Source of the DNA: an uncultured bacterium
Lineage (GTDB): Bacteria; CALINM01
Assembly: GCA_938045315.1 (NCBI GenBank)
Contig: CALINM010000108.1
Location: 1-8,207, forward strand
Direction of reading: 5' to 3'
Length of the DNA: 8,207 bases
The notes under the pieces are model-generated. The model made no database searches. It had not been told where the DNA came from and saw nothing but the letters and a program-made list of their open reading frames with translations. Positions 7,627-8,207 of this stretch are shown in pieces; the stretch's first letter is position 1; each line of letters opens with the position of its first letter. The translations under genes were made by a program, and so were the position numbers.

Positions 7627-8207
7627 TTATATTTTTGCCAGAGCCTGCTTTAGATCTCCAATTATATCATCTATATTTTCAAGCCCAACTGATAATCTAA
7701 CGAAATCATCAGTAACACCTGTCAAAAGTCTTTCCTCTGGTTTCAACTGCTGGTGAGTTGTGCTTGCTGGATGTATCACTAAACTTTTAGCATCCCCTAT
7801 ATTTGCAAGATGGGAGAAAAGCTTCAAATTATTAATCAGCTTAACTCCGGCTTCATAGCCACCTTTCACTCCAAAACCAATAAGGGCACCATAAAGGTTT
7901 CTTTTAAAGTATTTTTTAGCTAAGTTATAGTCCTTATGATTGGGCAGTCCTGGATAGTTAACCCAGCTAACTTTATCATGATTACTTAAATAATCAGCTA
8001 CTTTCATAGCATTTTCTGAATGCCTTTCCATTCTTAAATGAAGGGTTTCAAGACCTTGCAAAAATAGAAAGGCATTAAATGGGCTCATACATGCACCTAT
8101 GTCCCTTAAAAGCTGTAACCTAACCTTAAAAGCAAATGCCACATTACCCATATCAGCAAAATTTTTGAAAGTATCCCAGTAAACTAGCCCATGATAACTG
8201 GGATCTG
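7627..8207 (-). CDS. metY: O-acetylhomoserine sulfhydrylase MetY, C-terminal part (5' end beyond window)
   Basis: PLP-dependent enzyme of the Cys/Met metabolism family that makes homocysteine from O-acetylhomoserine and sulfide. Only the last 192 codons are present; the frame is open to the right edge and begins [10 protein letters not shown], so the PLP-binding lysine and roughly the first 235 residues lie outside. An internal ATG at 8151 should not be taken as the start. Visible family stretches are [43 protein letters not shown] and VRLSVGLE, whose Arg is expected to bind the substrate carboxylate. SPFNAF with LQGLETL is typical of O-acetylhomoserine sulfhydrylase; cystathionine gamma-synthase or methionine gamma-lyase are less likely. 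Its position before metX-metW supports direct sulfhydrylation as the route to methionine. No terminator hairpin is seen after the stop. Confidence 0.94.
   Translation of the reverse strand, partial: DPSYHGLVYWDTFKNFADMGNVAFAFKVRLQLLRDIGACMSPFNAFLFLQGLETLHLRMERHSENAMKVADYLSNHDKVSWVNYPGLPNHKDYNLAKKYFKRNLYGALIGFGVKGGYEAGVKLINNLKLFSHLANIGDAKSLVIHPASTTHQQLKPEERLLTGVTDDFVRLSVGLENIDDIIGDLKQALAKI

Noticed and set aside
8149-8151. ATG 8151 as the start of a short 174-aa protein
   Set aside because: Homology to MetY continues in the same frame upstream ([10 protein letters not shown]) to the window edge, so this is an internal Met of a truncated gene.

Overview
The window is a densely packed, AT-rich piece of bacterial chromosome. 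All six genes lie on the minus strand, so transcription runs from the right edge towards the left. An outer-membrane channel, a periplasmic adaptor and a metW-metX pair together point to a Gram-negative (diderm) bacterium. The low GC, lysine/isoleucine-rich proteins and frequent AGA and ATA codons would fit a Deferribacterota-like or similar anaerobic lineage, but that placement is only a guess. No RNA genes, CRISPR arrays, insertion sequences or gene-free stretches over 60 bases are visible.

Right part (5830-8207): a methionine-biosynthesis cluster in the order metY (cut by the right edge), metX, metW. MetX acylates homoserine, probably with acetyl-CoA. MetY then replaces the acyl group with sulfide to give homocysteine. 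MetW is the methyltransferase-fold partner usually encoded directly after metX. metX and metW are coupled at the metX stop codon. The metW start is best placed at a GTG with a good ribosome-binding site, not at the upstream ATG that overlaps metX.

Left part (1-5772): a three-gene copper/silver efflux operon. It encodes a TolC-like outer-membrane channel, a CusB-type adaptor with an N-terminal CPMHP/CPICGMDL heavy-metal-binding domain, and a CusA-type RND pump that runs off the left edge with probably only its last few residues missing. The three methionines that bind Cu(I)/Ag(I) in Escherichia coli CusA, and the TM4 Asp, Glu and Lys of its proton relay, all have counterparts here. There is no separate cusF-like chaperone gene; the metal-binding domain on the adaptor may take its place.

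Both the metX and the efflux promoters appear to sit 6-8 nt in front of the start codon, which suggests leaderless or nearly leaderless mRNAs. No good terminator was found between the methionine genes and the efflux genes, so read-through is possible. Nothing here is clearly an undescribed system. The points most worth checking are the leaderless promoters, the metW start, and the metal-binding domain on the adaptor.
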